A DNA stretch of 64,000 nt from Spirochaetes bacterium GWB1_60_80. Its GTDB lineage: Bacteria; Spirochaetota; Spirochaetia; Treponematales; UBA12059. The notes beneath the pieces are model-generated. The model did no database searches. It saw only the letters and a program-made list of their open reading frames with translations, and had not been told where the DNA came from. Positions within the stretch are counted from its first letter, which is position 1. The number at the start of each line of letters is the position of its first letter. The DNA lies in the NCBI GenBank assembly GCA_001829185.1, contig MIAR01000032.1, forward strand, positions 144,133 through 208,132, read 5' to 3'. Of this stretch, positions 7,199 to 17,195 are shown one piece after another. The position numbers and the translations under genes were made by a program.

Positions 7199-8009
7199 GC
7201 TGCTCAAGGCCTTGGCCCTGCCCCTGATGCGGCATGCTTTACTTGGCATGTTGGTGGCCGGTGCCAGTTTTTCGCTGCTGGGCGTGGTCGTGGTGTCGCT
7301 TAATCTGACGGCCATCCGCTTTACCCTGATGCACATAGGTCTACTGGGCGCGGCGGCCGGCCTGGCCATGGGCTTCTCGTCGTCGGCCGGCGCCTTTGTG
7401 GCCGTGCTGCTGGCTTCTTTATTGATGGGATTAAGTGGCCGCAAACTGGCTATCTCCTCGGGTTCGGTGCTGGCCTTGTTTATGACGGCCGCGCTGGCTG
7501 GCGCCTTCATTCTGCTGGCGGTGGCAGGCGTGCCGGCCATGGAAGTTTTTGGCGTATTTGCCGGCAATATTCTGATGCTGACCCGCCTTGATCTGTGGCT
7601 GGTAATAGGCCTGGGCGGATTGATTGTAGCGGTTTTTGTCCTGGCTTACCACGAGATTCAGCTGGTGTTGCTGGATGGCGAACTAGCCCGCGCCCAGGGC
7701 GTGCCGGTGGAACTGGTTAGCTGTGCCTTGTACCTGCTGTTGGGCGCCGGCGTGGCTGGAGCGCTGCGCCTGGTGGGCGCTCTGTTGGTTGACGCGGTGA
7801 TTCTGTTGCCGGCGGTGGCGGCGCTGCGCTTTGCGCGCGGTTTTGGCAGCGCCCTGGCGCTGACGGCGCTGTTTGGCGTGTTGACCTGTTTGCTGGGCTT
7901 TGTCGCCGCCGTGATGCTGGACTGGCCGATCGGCGCCAGCGCGGCGGCGGCGGCCTGCATCATTTTGGGTTTGAGCGTACTGGTTTCGAAATTGTCACGA
8001 AGGAGTTAG
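7191..8009 (+). CDS. Metal ABC transporter permease (ZnuB/ABC-3 family)
   Basis: The start is placed at ATG 7191, inside the 3' end of the ATPase gene (8-nt overlap); the frame is open further upstream but shows no membrane-protein character there. The 272-residue product has about eight hydrophobic segments, with family features such as GASFSLLGVVVVSLNLTAIRF, FALMHIGLLGAAAG-like helix starts and the LVGALLVDAVILLPAVAALRFARG block near residue 190, which matches the ABC-3 family loop (LLVSALLIIPAATA in relatives). It would form the membrane channel with the adjacent ATPase. Confidence 0.88.
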   Translation: MAELLKALALPLMRHALLGMLVAGASFSLLGVVVVSLNLTAIRFTLMHIGLLGAAAGLAMGFSSSAGAFVAVLLASLLMGLSGRKLAISSGSVLALFMTAALAGAFILLAVAGVPAMEVFGVFAGNILMLTRLDLWLVIGLGGLIVAVFVLAYHEIQLVLLDGELARAQGVPVELVSCALYLLLGAGVAGALRLVGALLVDAVILLPAVAALRFARGFGSALALTALFGVLTCLLGFVAAVMLDWPIGASAAAAACIILGLSVLVSKLSRRS

Positions 8010-8011
8010 GG

Positions 8012-8833
8012 ATGAAAAGTCGATTGGCCTGTTTGATGGCAGCCTTACTGGCGGCCGGTTTTTGTTTCGCGTCAGGGGACAAGGCGGCAGCGCCACCGCC
8101 GCCAGCCGATACGGCCACGACGGTTACGGTCGTCTCTGGCGCCACCCCGCCGACCACTTCCCGGCAAGTGGTAGCTTCTACTGCCTGGGTGGGGGCTATG
8201 CTTGAGGCCGCCGGCCTGCGACCGATCCGTATCCTGGCGCCGCTTGAGCTGCGCCATCCGGCCGAATACGATTTTCGGCCGAGCGACATCCAGTATGTTC
8301 TGGCGGCCGACGAGGTGGTCTGGGCCGGCTACGAGGGCTTCGTGCGCCAACTGATTCAGGCGGCGCCGATACCGGCGGAGCGGCTGGTCGCCGTTTATAC
8401 CGATAATACGCCACCGCGTCTCCGCCAGGAAGTAGCGGCCTTGGCGGAGCGCTTTGGGACCCAGGTCTGGTTCCAGGGTTGGGCGACCCGGCTCGACGTC
8501 CTGGCCGGTCGCCTGCAGGCCGGGGCGCGGCGGGTGAACGCCAACGGCATTCGTCTGGCGGTGCATGTCCATTACAAGGCCCTGGCCGAGTGGCTGGGCT
8601 ACACGGTGGTGGCCGAAATTGGCATGGGCGAGCTGACGCCGCAACGGCTGCAAGCCATCCTGGACGCCAAGCCCGACCTGGTCATCGACAATTGGCACAT
8701 GCCGAACGGCGCGCCGCTGCAAGGCCTGGTGCCGCGCTACGTCGGCCTGATCAATTTCCCCGGCCCGCTGGCTCCGACCGGACTATTAGAAGTGCTGGAG
8801 TACAATGGCCGGCAACTGGGCTTGCTGGAGTAA
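8012..8833 (+). CDS. Metal ABC transporter substrate-binding protein (ZnuA-like)
   Basis: This 273-residue secreted protein starts with MKSRLACLMAALLAAGFCFASG after an AAGGAG site and follows the permease by 2 nt. The mature part resembles cluster A-I metal-binding proteins: VASTAWVGAMLEAAG, then a RHPAEYDFRPSDIQYVLAADEVVWAGYE block (the usual HxY/F-PxxxD region), and VHVHYKALAEWLGY with two histidines that could be metal ligands. The His-rich loop typical of zinc-specific ZnuA is absent, so manganese or another metal is possible. A short Ala/Pro/Thr linker follows the signal peptide. The Cys in the signal region (AAGFCFAS) could be a lipobox, but the context is poor. Confidence 0.85.
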   Translation: MKSRLACLMAALLAAGFCFASGDKAAAPPPPADTATTVTVVSGATPPTTSRQVVASTAWVGAMLEAAGLRPIRILAPLELRHPAEYDFRPSDIQYVLAADEVVWAGYEGFVRQLIQAAPIPAERLVAVYTDNTPPRLRQEVAALAERFGTQVWFQGWATRLDVLAGRLQAGARRVNANGIRLAVHVHYKALAEWLGYTVVAEIGMGELTPQRLQAILDAKPDLVIDNWHMPNGAPLQGLVPRYVGLINFPGPLAPTGLLEVLEYNGRQLGLLE

Positions 8834-8878
8834 GTACGCAGTCAGGCTCTGGCCGACTCCGGGCTGGCGGCTGACCGC

Positions 8879-10303
8879 TCAGCTAATCAGCTTGGGGTGC
8901 CCCAGGCGGGCGCTGGCGCCGGGCGACTCGAAGTAGCGGCAGACCACGTCGCGCAGGTAGGTGAAGCGCGTGAAGCGCAGCTCGGTTGAGCCGTCGAGGG
9001 CTGGAAAGCCGCCGTTCTCCGAGTTGGCCAAGTGGGTCAGTCCGGCAACGCTGTACCATTCATCGTCGGCCAGCGGCTGGTACACGGGGGTGGGGCTGGC
9101 CTCAACGGCCACGGCGATGTCGGCCGGACCGGTAGCCGTCTCGGTCCAGCGCAGGCCGGCCACTTCCAGCGGGCCAAAGGGCAGCCCTTGCGGACGGAAG
9201 CCGATACCCATGACCACCCTGTCGTTATAAGCCGCCTCGAGGCGCTCCGTTAATAGTTGGCGGATTTGTCGACCGCTCAGCTTGAAGCTGGCCGGCGTTA
9301 GCATGCTTTTGGAGACGCGGTACAGGTCGGCCACCCGGACTGTTCCGGCCGGCAGGCCTTCAATGGCCGCCGGTCCGAACATCAGGCCGATTTGGGTGCC
9401 CAGCGCCAAGCGGTTGATACTGGCCAGCAAGCCGACCAGCTCTGGCTTGGACAAGGGCGCGGCCAGCTGGAACAGCTCGCGCTCCAGGACGCCGTTGGCG
9501 GCTTGCTGGTGGCTGTCCAGGATGCGTCGCTGCTCGGGGTCGGCCGCCGCGAAGGCGCCGCTGTCGTGCAGCCGGGCTTGGTGCGCCACTACCTTGCCGT
9601 CGGTAATGGTCAGTTCCAGCTCGCCGACGAACTGGCCCATACCGCCGGCCTGGACGATGATGGTTCCGCCGACGGTTTCGGCCACCGCCAGCTGGCTGTG
9701 TGAGTGGCCGCCGACGATGACGTCGAAGCAGCCGGGCAGCTCGCGCGCCAGGCGCTGGTCGTCGCGCAGTCCGTAATGCGACAACAGGATGACCAGCTCG
9801 GCGCCGGCGGCGCGAAGGGCGGCCGCCTCGTCCCGCAGGGTGGCAACGCAGTCACGGCTTTCTAGGCCGTGCAGCCGGCCGACCGCGTCGTCCATCGGCT
9901 CGATGACGCCGAGCAGACCGAGGCGGATACCCTTGTCGACGATGACCGAAGCATGGGCTGCCAGGCTGGCGCTGGCGGTGGAGCCGACGGTGCTGAGCAC
10001 CCAGGGAAAGCGGCTGCGGGCGGCCATGGCGTTGATCTGCTCGAGGGAGAAGCGGAACATTTCATTGTTGCCCGGGACGAAGGCGTCGCAGCCGGCGTCG
10101 GACAGCAAGTCGGCGTGGACGGCGCCTTGGCTAAGCTTGCAAACGCTGGCGCTGATGTCGCAGTGGTCGCCACAATCGACGAACAGGACCCGTTCGGCGC
10201 CGAGTTCGGCGCGGCGGCGTTTGATGAATCCGGCGCACTGCAGCCATTCATCGTAGTGGGCGTGCAGGTCGTTGGTATGGAGGATGGTCAGTTGCTGCGT
10301 CAT
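8879..10303 (-). CDS. 5'-nucleotidase/metallophosphatase family protein, probably cytoplasmic
   Basis: The start is set at ATG 10303, which has AGGAGAGT 5 nt upstream, rather than the upstream in-frame ATG at 10372. The 474-residue product begins directly with the calcineurin-like motif ILHTNDLHAHYDEW, followed by VDCGDH, GNNEM (PGNNEMF), ILLSHYGLRDD and VGGHSHSQL, which carry the dinuclear metal ligands. The C-terminal half matches the 5'-nucleotidase C domain (YRVSKSMLTPASFKLSGRQIRQLL, GLRWTETATGPADIAVAVE). No signal peptide is present, unlike the periplasmic UshA group; this resembles the cytoplasmic YunD group. The substrate is probably a nucleoside phosphate or a related phosphoester. 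It is convergent with the metal transporter. Confidence 0.85.
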   Translation of the reverse strand: MTQQLTILHTNDLHAHYDEWLQCAGFIKRRRAELGAERVLFVDCGDHCDISASVCKLSQGAVHADLLSDAGCDAFVPGNNEMFRFSLEQINAMAARSRFPWVLSTVGSTASASLAAHASVIVDKGIRLGLLGVIEPMDDAVGRLHGLESRDCVATLRDEAAALRAAGAELVILLSHYGLRDDQRLARELPGCFDVIVGGHSHSQLAVAETVGGTIIVQAGGMGQFVGELELTITDGKVVAHQARLHDSGAFAAADPEQRRILDSHQQAANGVLERELFQLAAPLSKPELVGLLASINRLALGTQIGLMFGPAAIEGLPAGTVRVADLYRVSKSMLTPASFKLSGRQIRQLLTERLEAAYNDRVVMGIGFRPQGLPFGPLEVAGLRWTETATGPADIAVAVEASPTPVYQPLADDEWYSVAGLTHLANSENGGFPALDGSTELRFTRFTYLRDVVCRYFESPGASARLGHPKLIS

Positions 10304-10403
10304 GGTACTCTCCTGCCAAGGATACGGTGGCGCCGCTTGCTGGAGCACGCCGCCGGCCGCCGCATCAGACATCGTTGGGTTAGCTGTCGGATTGTCCGTC
10401 CGC

Positions 10404-12215
10404 TCAGTCGAAGAGACTTTCCAGCTCGGTAATCAGGCCGCCGACATGATCGACCGCCTCCTGGATGAATTTGCCGCCCGTGGTGTCGAGCCCGGCCTTA
10501 CGCAGCAGTTCTTCGGGAGTCAGGCTGCCGCCGGCCTGGAGCACGGCCAGCCATTGGTCGGCAGCGGCCTGGCCTTCCTTCATGACGCGGCGCGAGATAG
10601 CGGTGGCGGCGCTCAAGCCGGCCGAATAAGTGTAAGGATACAAGCCCATGAAGTAATGCGGCTGGCGCATCCAGGTCAGGCCGGCGTCGTCGTCGATCTT
10701 GACCGTGTCGCCCCAGAAGCCGCGCAGTACCTGCAGGGTGGTTTCGCATAGCGCTTTGGCGGTCAGGGGCTGGTTCTTTTCGGCCATGGCGTACACCCGG
10801 CGCTGGTATTCGGCCTCCAGGAGATGAGTGACGAAGTTGTGGTAATAGGTTTCAAGTAACTGCAATATTACCCAGCGCTTGAAGCGCGGTTCGGTTTTCC
10901 GCTTCATGAAGTAGCCGGCCAGGAACATTTCGTTGATGGTGGACGGCGCCTCCACGAAGTAGGTGGACGGGCGGGTGTCGAAGACTCGCTGCTGGGCGTT
11001 GGCCAGGGTGAAGTGGCCGGCGTGGCCCAGCTCGTGGGCCAGGGTGAAGGCCGAGCGCATGGTTGGCTGATAGGTGATGAGCACGAAGGAATGGGCGCCG
11101 TAGGGTGAGGCGCAGAAGGCGCCAGTGGACTTGCCGACATTGTCGACGAAGTCTATCCACCGTTCGGCGAAGGCCCGCTTGATGATGGCTTGGTAATCGG
11201 GGCCGAGGACGCTGAGCGCTTCTTGCAGAATGCCTTGGATTTCCGGGATGGTGGCCGGCGGCGCGAAGTCCGGGTCGAGCGGTGCCTTAAGATCGCAGAA
11301 GCGCAGTTCGTCGAGGCCCAGCTGTTTGCGCTTGAGTTTGGCCAAGCGTTGCATGTGCGGCGCCAGCTGGCGGTAGATCAAGTCGATCTGCTGGTTGTAC
11401 ATCTCCACCGTCACCTTCTGCGGCTTGAGCAGCATGTGGGTGACCGACGGGTAGCCGCGGGCTCGGCTGAGCGCCACTTGTTTGCGGACTTCGGCGGCGT
11501 AGACGGCGGCGTAGGTGTTCTTGTAGCGCTGCAGTGTCTGCACGAAAGAGGCATAGGCGTTGCGCCGGATGGTGGTGAAGCGGGAAAATTCGTAGTTCGA
11601 CTCGAAGAGCGCAAAGGAATTGGGCAGGCTTTGGTCGGCTTCGCCCGTAAATTCAGCGAAGGCCATGTCGGCGGCCTTGCTCATGCCGTAGATCCGGTAG
11701 GGTGCTCCCATTAGTTCGCCGAGCTCGGCTAGCACTTTTTCGGTTTCCGGGCTCAGGCGGTAGGGCTTATCTTCGTAAAGGTCGTCCAGATAACGCTTGA
11801 AGGGCAACAGCGCGGCGCAGGCAAATAGCCCGGCGTAGGTGGCTTGATCCAGCGCTAGCAGCTCGGAGGCGATGAAGGTGAAAGCCACGTCGACTGTAGT
11901 GGCGATGCCGGAGAATTGCATGCTGCGGGCCTGGTTCTCCGGGTTGGTGCCGTCTTCCGATTGCTTGAGGCTGACGTAGGTGGCCAGTTGGATGTATTTA
12001 ATGTAGGTTTTCTCGAACATCAGCAGGCAGTCAGCCAGGGTTTGACCGCCTTCGGCGATCCGACCCTGGTAGGCCTCGATGGCTGTCAGCTCGCCCTTGA
12101 TGTTCTCGGCGGCGCTGCTCCAGGCCTGATTGTCGGAGAAAAGGATGCTAAGGTCCCAGGTGAGTCGTTTTTCTACCTGGTCGCGGGTTAGACGGATGGT
12201 GGCGGTGCTACTCAT
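10404..12215 (-). CDS. pepF: Oligoendopeptidase F (M3 family zinc peptidase)
   Basis: This 603-residue cytoplasmic enzyme has the M3 zinc motif in FTLAHELGHAGHF (HELGH), with the downstream glutamate in EAPSTINEMFLAGYF and the conserved PHYFMGLYPYTYSAGLSAA region near the C-terminus. This is the M3B PepF arrangement, at the usual length (about 600). It cleaves short peptides of about 7-17 residues, which fits with the Opp peptide importer elsewhere in the window. A good AGGAGA site precedes the ATG. It lies about 190 bp from the divergent PfkB gene and runs toward the nucleotidase gene, 100 bp apart. Confidence 0.93.
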   Translation of the reverse strand: MSSTATIRLTRDQVEKRLTWDLSILFSDNQAWSSAAENIKGELTAIEAYQGRIAEGGQTLADCLLMFEKTYIKYIQLATYVSLKQSEDGTNPENQARSMQFSGIATTVDVAFTFIASELLALDQATYAGLFACAALLPFKRYLDDLYEDKPYRLSPETEKVLAELGELMGAPYRIYGMSKAADMAFAEFTGEADQSLPNSFALFESNYEFSRFTTIRRNAYASFVQTLQRYKNTYAAVYAAEVRKQVALSRARGYPSVTHMLLKPQKVTVEMYNQQIDLIYRQLAPHMQRLAKLKRKQLGLDELRFCDLKAPLDPDFAPPATIPEIQGILQEALSVLGPDYQAIIKRAFAERWIDFVDNVGKSTGAFCASPYGAHSFVLITYQPTMRSAFTLAHELGHAGHFTLANAQQRVFDTRPSTYFVEAPSTINEMFLAGYFMKRKTEPRFKRWVILQLLETYYHNFVTHLLEAEYQRRVYAMAEKNQPLTAKALCETTLQVLRGFWGDTVKIDDDAGLTWMRQPHYFMGLYPYTYSAGLSAATAISRRVMKEGQAAADQWLAVLQAGGSLTPEELLRKAGLDTTGGKFIQEAVDHVGGLITELESLFD

Positions 12216-12411
12216 GGCTTGTCTCCTAGCTGGATCCGGTCGTTTTTGGGTTCCTCATGATAGCACGCTTTACGGAATCTGACAGCTGGTACCTCTGGCT
12301 TGGTGAGATTGATCGGCAAGCTGGCTTTTTTCGGGCCTGCGGTGTATTCTGGAATCCGCGGTGGGGGACGGGAACCGGCTGATCAAAATTGACTGCGGAG
12401 GACGACCTTCC

Positions 12412-13338
12412 ATGAACAAGATCTACGCCATCGGCGAAACGGTTTTCGATATTATGATTAAAGACGGCGCTGTCCGCGAAGGGCGGGTTGGCGGCTCGGC
12501 CCTGAACTGTGCCGTGTCGCTGGGCCGGCTGGGCTTGCCGGTGGCTTTGGTATCGGAGTTAGCTGAAGACCGGTTGGCTGGCCTGATTCTGGATTTCTTG
12601 TCCGGCGCCGGCGTCGATACCAGTTTGGTGCAGCGCTACCAGGGTAGCCAGTCGGCCGTGGCCCTGGCCTTCCTGGCCGATGGCCAGGAAGCAGAGTATG
12701 CCTTTTACAAGCAGTATCCGGTCGAGCGGCGCCTGCGGGCCATTCCGGCTCTAAGCGCCGGCGATTATCTGCTGTTTGGCTCGTCGTTCAGCTATGCCGC
12801 CGCCCTGCGACCGCAACTGTGCGCCATCCTGGCCGCAGCTAAATTGGCCGGGACGTTAGTGCTGTACGACCCCAATATCCGCCGCCATCACCTGCCGGAC
12901 CTGACCGAGATTCTGCCCCTGGTGCGCGAGAACATCGCCAGTGCCCATCTGGTGCGAGCTTCGGCGGAAGATTGCCGCTATCTGTTCGGCAGCGATGACC
13001 CGGATCAGGCTCGCGCCGCGGTGGCCGCGGCCGGTTGCGGCTGCTTCATTTATACCGCGGCCGGGGCGGAAGTGCTGGTGTATACGCCAACACTGCGCAA
13101 ATCTTACCCAGTGCCATCGGTGGCGGTGGTCAGTACGGTCGGCGCCGGCGACAGCTTCAACGCCGGCACCCTGTACACATTGTGGCGCCATGGCCTGACC
13201 TCATCACGCCTGGCTACTTGCCCGGAAAGCTTTTGGGACGAGGTGGCGGCCAATGGCATCCGTTTCGCGGCCCACGTCTGCCAGTCGTTTGATAATTATA
13301 TAGCGGAAAACTTTGCGCGGGAGCTTGTTGGGCGCTGA
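12412..13338 (+). CDS. PfkB-family sugar kinase, fructokinase-like
   Basis: The start is ATG 12412, with GGAGGACG upstream, instead of the in-frame start 51 nt earlier. The 308-residue product has the PfkB signature 1 (VGGSALNCAVSLGRLGLPVALVSELAEDRLAG) and signature 2 with the catalytic Asp in VSTVGAGDSFNAGTLY. An EAEYAFYKQYPVER segment over the sugar site resembles fructokinases. It would phosphorylate a ketose such as fructose with ATP. A TATTCT hexamer at 12345-12350 could be the -10. No sugar transporter lies next to it, so the substrate is inferred only from family resemblance. Confidence 0.8.
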   Translation: MNKIYAIGETVFDIMIKDGAVREGRVGGSALNCAVSLGRLGLPVALVSELAEDRLAGLILDFLSGAGVDTSLVQRYQGSQSAVALAFLADGQEAEYAFYKQYPVERRLRAIPALSAGDYLLFGSSFSYAAALRPQLCAILAAAKLAGTLVLYDPNIRRHHLPDLTEILPLVRENIASAHLVRASAEDCRYLFGSDDPDQARAAVAAAGCGCFIYTAAGAEVLVYTPTLRKSYPVPSVAVVSTVGAGDSFNAGTLYTLWRHGLTSSRLATCPESFWDEVAANGIRFAAHVCQSFDNYIAENFARELVGR

Positions 13339-13382
13339 TAGTCCTGCTTCGCGCCAATTCCGTTAAAAAGCGGCCAAAAGGC

Positions 13383-13411
13383 TTGTTTTACGGCCACTTT
13401 CCGTGCATAAT
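13383..13411 (+). promoter_or_regulatory. Candidate promoter of the ABC exporter operon
   Basis: TTGTTT (13383-13388), a 17-nt spacer and CATAAT (13406-13411), a 5/6 match at the -10, located 64 nt before the ATG at 13476. Confidence 0.5.
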
Positions 13412-13475
13412 GCCCAGCTGATTCGCAAATAATTCTATTCCTCAAATGCCCTGGCGACACGGGAGGTCTACCGTC

Positions 13476-15296
13476 ATGCCCCCAAGAACTAAAATCAAGT
13501 CCAGCTTAAAACTGTACTGGCAACTCTTGTCCGCCCATATCAAGCCGCAACGGGGCGCCTTCGTCTTCCTGCTTGGTCTGCTGCTGGGCAGCGTCGGCCT
13601 GCGTATTTTCGCGCCGCAGATCATGCGCTCCTTCATCGATTCGGCCTTGGCCGGCAAGCCCCTGTCCGCCTTGCTGGCGGCGGCCGGCGCCTTCATCGGG
13701 GTGGCTTTGGTTCAGCAAGGCGTCGCCATCGCCACTAATTATCTTGGCGAAAAAGTGGCCTGGCGGGCCACCAATGCCCTGCGCGGCGAATTGGCGGCCC
13801 ACGCCCTGCGGCTGGACATGAGTTTCCATAACAACACCTCGCCCGGCCAGCTCATCGAGCGTATCGACGGCGATGTGGCCGAGCTGTCCAACTTTTTTTC
13901 GTTTTTCGCGCTGATGCTGGCCAGCAATATCCTGCTGCTTCTCGGCATCCTGGCGGCCTTGTTTGCCGAGGATTGGCGAGCCGGTTTGGGCTTTGCCGCT
14001 TTCGTAATGCTGTCTATGTATTTGCTGCTCAAGTTCAAGAGCATCGCCCGACCCTTTGTCAAGGCGCGGCGCGAAGGCTTCACCGCCATGTTCGGTTTTA
14101 TTGAGGAACAGCTGTCGGGCACCGAAGACCTGCGCTCGGCCGGCGCGGTCGACTATTCCATCAAGCATCTCATCAAGCACAGTACCGGCATCTTCAGTCA
14201 CACCCGCAAGTCGACCATCCGGATGTTTTTTTTGAATCTGACTATCGACGTCCTGCTTTCTGGCGGCCTAGTACTGGCCATGGTACTCGGCTTCAAGCTG
14301 CACAGCCTGGGCTTGATCAGCGCCGGTACCGTCTACCTGTTCGTGCATTACCTGGGCCTACTCGACGAGCCGATGTGGGCTATGACCCGCCAGATGGAAT
14401 CTTTCCAGACCATCAGCGCTTGCGTCGAGCGCCTCAACGAGTTTCAAGCCCTGCGACCAAAGGTCGGCAGCGGCCTGGATATGTCGGCGGCCGCTAGTCC
14501 TTTGGTGGCCCCGCCGCTGTTGTCGTACGCGCCGCCGGACGAAGCCGGTTTCCACCCAGTGGCCTTGCGCTTCGAGGATGTGACTTTCTCCTACAACGAG
14601 GAGGATACCGTCCTGCACGCTGTCGGCTTCGACCTGCCACCGCGGCGGATTCTGGGCGTGCTGGGACGCACCGGCAGCGGCAAGAGCACATTGGTACGGC
14701 TGGTAGCGCGCCTGTACGACCCGCAGGCCGGCCGCATCCTGTACGATGGCCGCTGCGTCGGCCAGATCGATCCGGGCGAACTGCGCCACCGGGTAGCCAT
14801 GGTCACCCAGGACGTGCAGCTGTTCCGGGCCAGCATCCGCGACAACCTGACCTTTTTTGACCGCAGCTACCGCGACGAGGCCTTGCTGGCGGCTATGGAA
14901 AAATTGGGCCTGTCCGGCTGGCTGGCTAAGCAGGCGCGGGGGCTGGATACTCAGCTGGACTCGGGCGGCAAGAGCTTGTCGGCCGGCGAGGCCCAGCTAC
15001 TGGCCTTCACCCGGGTGTTTCTGCGCGATCCGGGACTGGTCATCTTGGACGAGGCTTCATCGCGGCTTGACCCGGCTACCGAGCAACTCCTGGAGCAGGC
15101 CATCGACCGGCTGCTGGCCGGCCGCAGCGCCATCGTCATCGCCCACCGTCTGGCCACCGTCCGCCGGGCCGACGACATCCTGATTCTGGAAAAAGGCCGC
15201 GTGGTCGAGTACGGTCCGCGTGCCGGCCTGGAGCAGAACCCGGACAGCCGCTTCAGCCAGTTGCTGGTGGCCGGCCTCGAGGAGGTACTGGCATGA
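13476..15296 (+). CDS. Heterodimeric ABC exporter, subunit 1 (degenerate signature motif)
   Basis: The start is ATG 13476, with GGGAGG 9 nt upstream; an in-frame ATG at 13446 has no such site. The 606-residue protein has six N-terminal membrane helices (about 25-330) and a C-terminal nucleotide-binding domain. Walker A is GRTGSGKST, Walker B is [12 protein letters not shown] with the catalytic glutamate, and the H-loop is VIAHRLATV. The signature, however, reads LSAGEAQ instead of LSGGQ. Its stop overlaps the next half-transporter gene (ATGA), so the two form one heterodimeric exporter. The substrate is unknown; drugs, lipids or peptides are typical. The degenerate signature pairs with the defective Walker B of subunit 2. 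Confidence 0.9.
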   Translation: MPPRTKIKSSLKLYWQLLSAHIKPQRGAFVFLLGLLLGSVGLRIFAPQIMRSFIDSALAGKPLSALLAAAGAFIGVALVQQGVAIATNYLGEKVAWRATNALRGELAAHALRLDMSFHNNTSPGQLIERIDGDVAELSNFFSFFALMLASNILLLLGILAALFAEDWRAGLGFAAFVMLSMYLLLKFKSIARPFVKARREGFTAMFGFIEEQLSGTEDLRSAGAVDYSIKHLIKHSTGIFSHTRKSTIRMFFLNLTIDVLLSGGLVLAMVLGFKLHSLGLISAGTVYLFVHYLGLLDEPMWAMTRQMESFQTISACVERLNEFQALRPKVGSGLDMSAAASPLVAPPLLSYAPPDEAGFHPVALRFEDVTFSYNEEDTVLHAVGFDLPPRRILGVLGRTGSGKSTLVRLVARLYDPQAGRILYDGRCVGQIDPGELRHRVAMVTQDVQLFRASIRDNLTFFDRSYRDEALLAAMEKLGLSGWLAKQARGLDTQLDSGGKSLSAGEAQLLAFTRVFLRDPGLVILDEASSRLDPATEQLLEQAIDRLLAGRSAIVIAHRLATVRRADDILILEKGRVVEYGPRAGLEQNPDSRFSQLLVAGLEEVLA

Positions 15297-17116
15297 GCGC
15301 AGATCATCAGGCGATTGAAGGCAACGCCGGACCGCAGGCTTCGGTGGCGGCGGTCGGACACGCCATTGGCGGCATCATCCGTTTCCTGCCCGTTCACTAC
15401 GTCCTCGACCTGCTGTTGGTGGCCTTGATGTACGGCTGCGGCAGCCTGGCGCCGGCTTTCATTCTGCGGCTGTTCTTTAATTATCTGTCGGGGGAGGCGG
15501 CCGCCGGCCTGAACCTTTGGACGGTGGTAGCTCTGGCCGGCGCGGCCCTGGTCGGTCGGACACTGGCCCGCTTCGGCTTCGTGCTGGTGGATACGCCGCT
15601 CTTGGCGCGCAGCTCCACCTTGCTGCGCAAGAACATGTTGACCAGCGTGCTACGTCGCCCCGGCGCTTCGCCCTTGCCCGAGTCGCCCGGCGAAGCGGTC
15701 AGTCGCTTCCGCAACGACGTGTCCGAGCTGCCGAATTTCGTCATCATGCTCAACGACATGCTGGTCAGCGCCTTCACCATTGGCACGGCTGTTATCCTAA
15801 TGGCCCGGACTAACTGGCTGATCACCGTATTGTCGCTGCTACCCATTGTGGTAGTCGGCGTCATCGCCTCGCTGGCCAAGAATCGCATCGAATATTACCG
15901 GGTGGAAAGCCGACGCGCCACCGGACGCATCACCGGCTTCATCGGCGAATTTTTCGGCGCCGTCCAAGCTATCAAGGTGGCTGGCAGCGAACGGCATGTG
16001 CTGAGCCATTTCGACACCCTCAACGAGTCGCGCAGCCGGCTATCATTACGCGAACGATTGTTCAACGAGATCCTGGGCTCGCTCTACCGCAACACCTCGA
16101 CCATCAGCACCGGCGTCATCCTGTTGCTGGCGGCCCGTGGCATGAGCGATGCCACCTTCTCGGTCGGCGACTTCTCGTTTTTCGTCAGCTTGTTGGGCAA
16201 GATGGGCGGCATGACGACCATGGTAGGCATGCTGACAGCTGGCTGGAAGCAGCTCGGCGTCTCCATCAACCGCATGCAGCGCCTGATGGGCACGGCTGAC
16301 CCACGTGCCTTGGCCGCCAAGTGTGACTTGAAGCTGGACGGGGTGTTGCCGGAGGTGCGCTATGCCGCCAAGACCGAGGCCGACCGTTTGGAGCACATGA
16401 GCGTCAGCAGGCTGACTTTCCGCTATCCGCATTCCGACAACGGCATCGCCGATATCGGTTTTGAATTGATGCGCGGAAGCCTGACGGTCATCACCGGGCG
16501 GGTCGGTTCCGGCAAGACCACCGCCCTGCGTTGCCTCTTGGGCCTGCTGACGCCGGATTCCGGCGAGGTGCGCTGGAACGGCCAGCCGGTTACCCAGCCG
16601 GGCGATTTCTTCATCCCGCCGCGTTGCGCCTACACGGCCCAGGTGCCGCGCCTGTTCAGCGACAGCCTGCGCGACAATCTGCTGCTCGGTCTGCAGGCTG
16701 ACGATGAAGCACTGCTGGCCGCCGCCCGGCTGGCCGTGCTGGACGACGATCTGCGCCAGATGGAAGACGGGCTGGACACCAAGGTAGGTACGCGCGGCGT
16801 CAAGCTGTCCGGCGGCCAGGTGCAGCGTGCCGCCGCCGCCCGCATGTTCGTACGCCGGCCGGAGTTGCTGGTCTTCGACGACTTGTCCAGCGCCTTGGAC
16901 GTCAATACCGAGCTGCAGTTGTGGGAGCGCATTTTTGGCCCAGCCAACAGCCTGTCGGAGGCCACTTGCCTGGCGGTATCGCACCGTCGGCCGGCCCTGC
17001 GTCGGGCGGACCATATCGTCGTGCTCAAGGACGGACGGGTCGAGGCGCAAGGCACGCTTGACGCGTTGCTGGAGACTTCGGCCGAGATGCGGGCCATCTG
17101 GCGCGAAGAGGGTTGA
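15293..17116 (+). CDS. Heterodimeric ABC exporter, subunit 2 (degenerate Walker B)
   Basis: This 607-residue half-transporter starts in a 4-nt ATGA overlap with subunit 1. It has six membrane helices and a nucleotide-binding domain with Walker [10 protein letters not shown], signature [15 protein letters not shown] and H-loop His in AVSHRRPAL. In Walker B ([12 protein letters not shown]) the catalytic glutamate is replaced by aspartate, so this subunit's own ATP site is probably non-catalytic. This is the asymmetric arrangement known from TM287/288 and BmrCD. The consensus ATP site would use the Walker motifs of subunit 1 and this LSGGQ. There is no signal of substrate. Confidence 0.9.
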   Translation: MSADHQAIEGNAGPQASVAAVGHAIGGIIRFLPVHYVLDLLLVALMYGCGSLAPAFILRLFFNYLSGEAAAGLNLWTVVALAGAALVGRTLARFGFVLVDTPLLARSSTLLRKNMLTSVLRRPGASPLPESPGEAVSRFRNDVSELPNFVIMLNDMLVSAFTIGTAVILMARTNWLITVLSLLPIVVVGVIASLAKNRIEYYRVESRRATGRITGFIGEFFGAVQAIKVAGSERHVLSHFDTLNESRSRLSLRERLFNEILGSLYRNTSTISTGVILLLAARGMSDATFSVGDFSFFVSLLGKMGGMTTMVGMLTAGWKQLGVSINRMQRLMGTADPRALAAKCDLKLDGVLPEVRYAAKTEADRLEHMSVSRLTFRYPHSDNGIADIGFELMRGSLTVITGRVGSGKTTALRCLLGLLTPDSGEVRWNGQPVTQPGDFFIPPRCAYTAQVPRLFSDSLRDNLLLGLQADDEALLAAARLAVLDDDLRQMEDGLDTKVGTRGVKLSGGQVQRAAAARMFVRRPELLVFDDLSSALDVNTELQLWERIFGPANSLSEATCLAVSHRRPALRRADHIVVLKDGRVEAQGTLDALLETSAEMRAIWREEG

Positions 17117-17119
17117 GCC

Positions 17120-17162
17120 AGCGCTTGGCCTAGCGCTTGGTCGCCGGCCAGACAGGCGCTTG
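17120..17162 (+). repeat. Short GCGCTTGG-type direct repeats before the HD gene
   Basis: AGCGCTTGG occurs at 17120-17128 and 17132-17140, and GGCGCTTG at 17155-17162, immediately upstream of and touching the predicted -35 of the HD-domain gene. It could be a regulator site array or chance in GC-rich DNA. Confidence 0.3.
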
Positions 17163-17189
17163 CCTTCCTGGCCGCCCTGCGGCTATCCT
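17160..17189 (+). promoter_or_regulatory. Predicted leaderless promoter of the HD-domain gene
   Basis: TTGCCT (17160-17165), an 18-nt spacer and TATCCT (17184-17189), then 6 nt to the ATG at 17196. No ribosome-binding site is present. Confidence 0.45.
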
Positions 17190-17195
17190 GCCGGC

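Noticed and set aside
16046-17050. 334-codon minus-strand frame opposite exporter subunit 2
   Set aside because: Shadow of a GC-rich gene; the plus-strand ABC motifs are intact.
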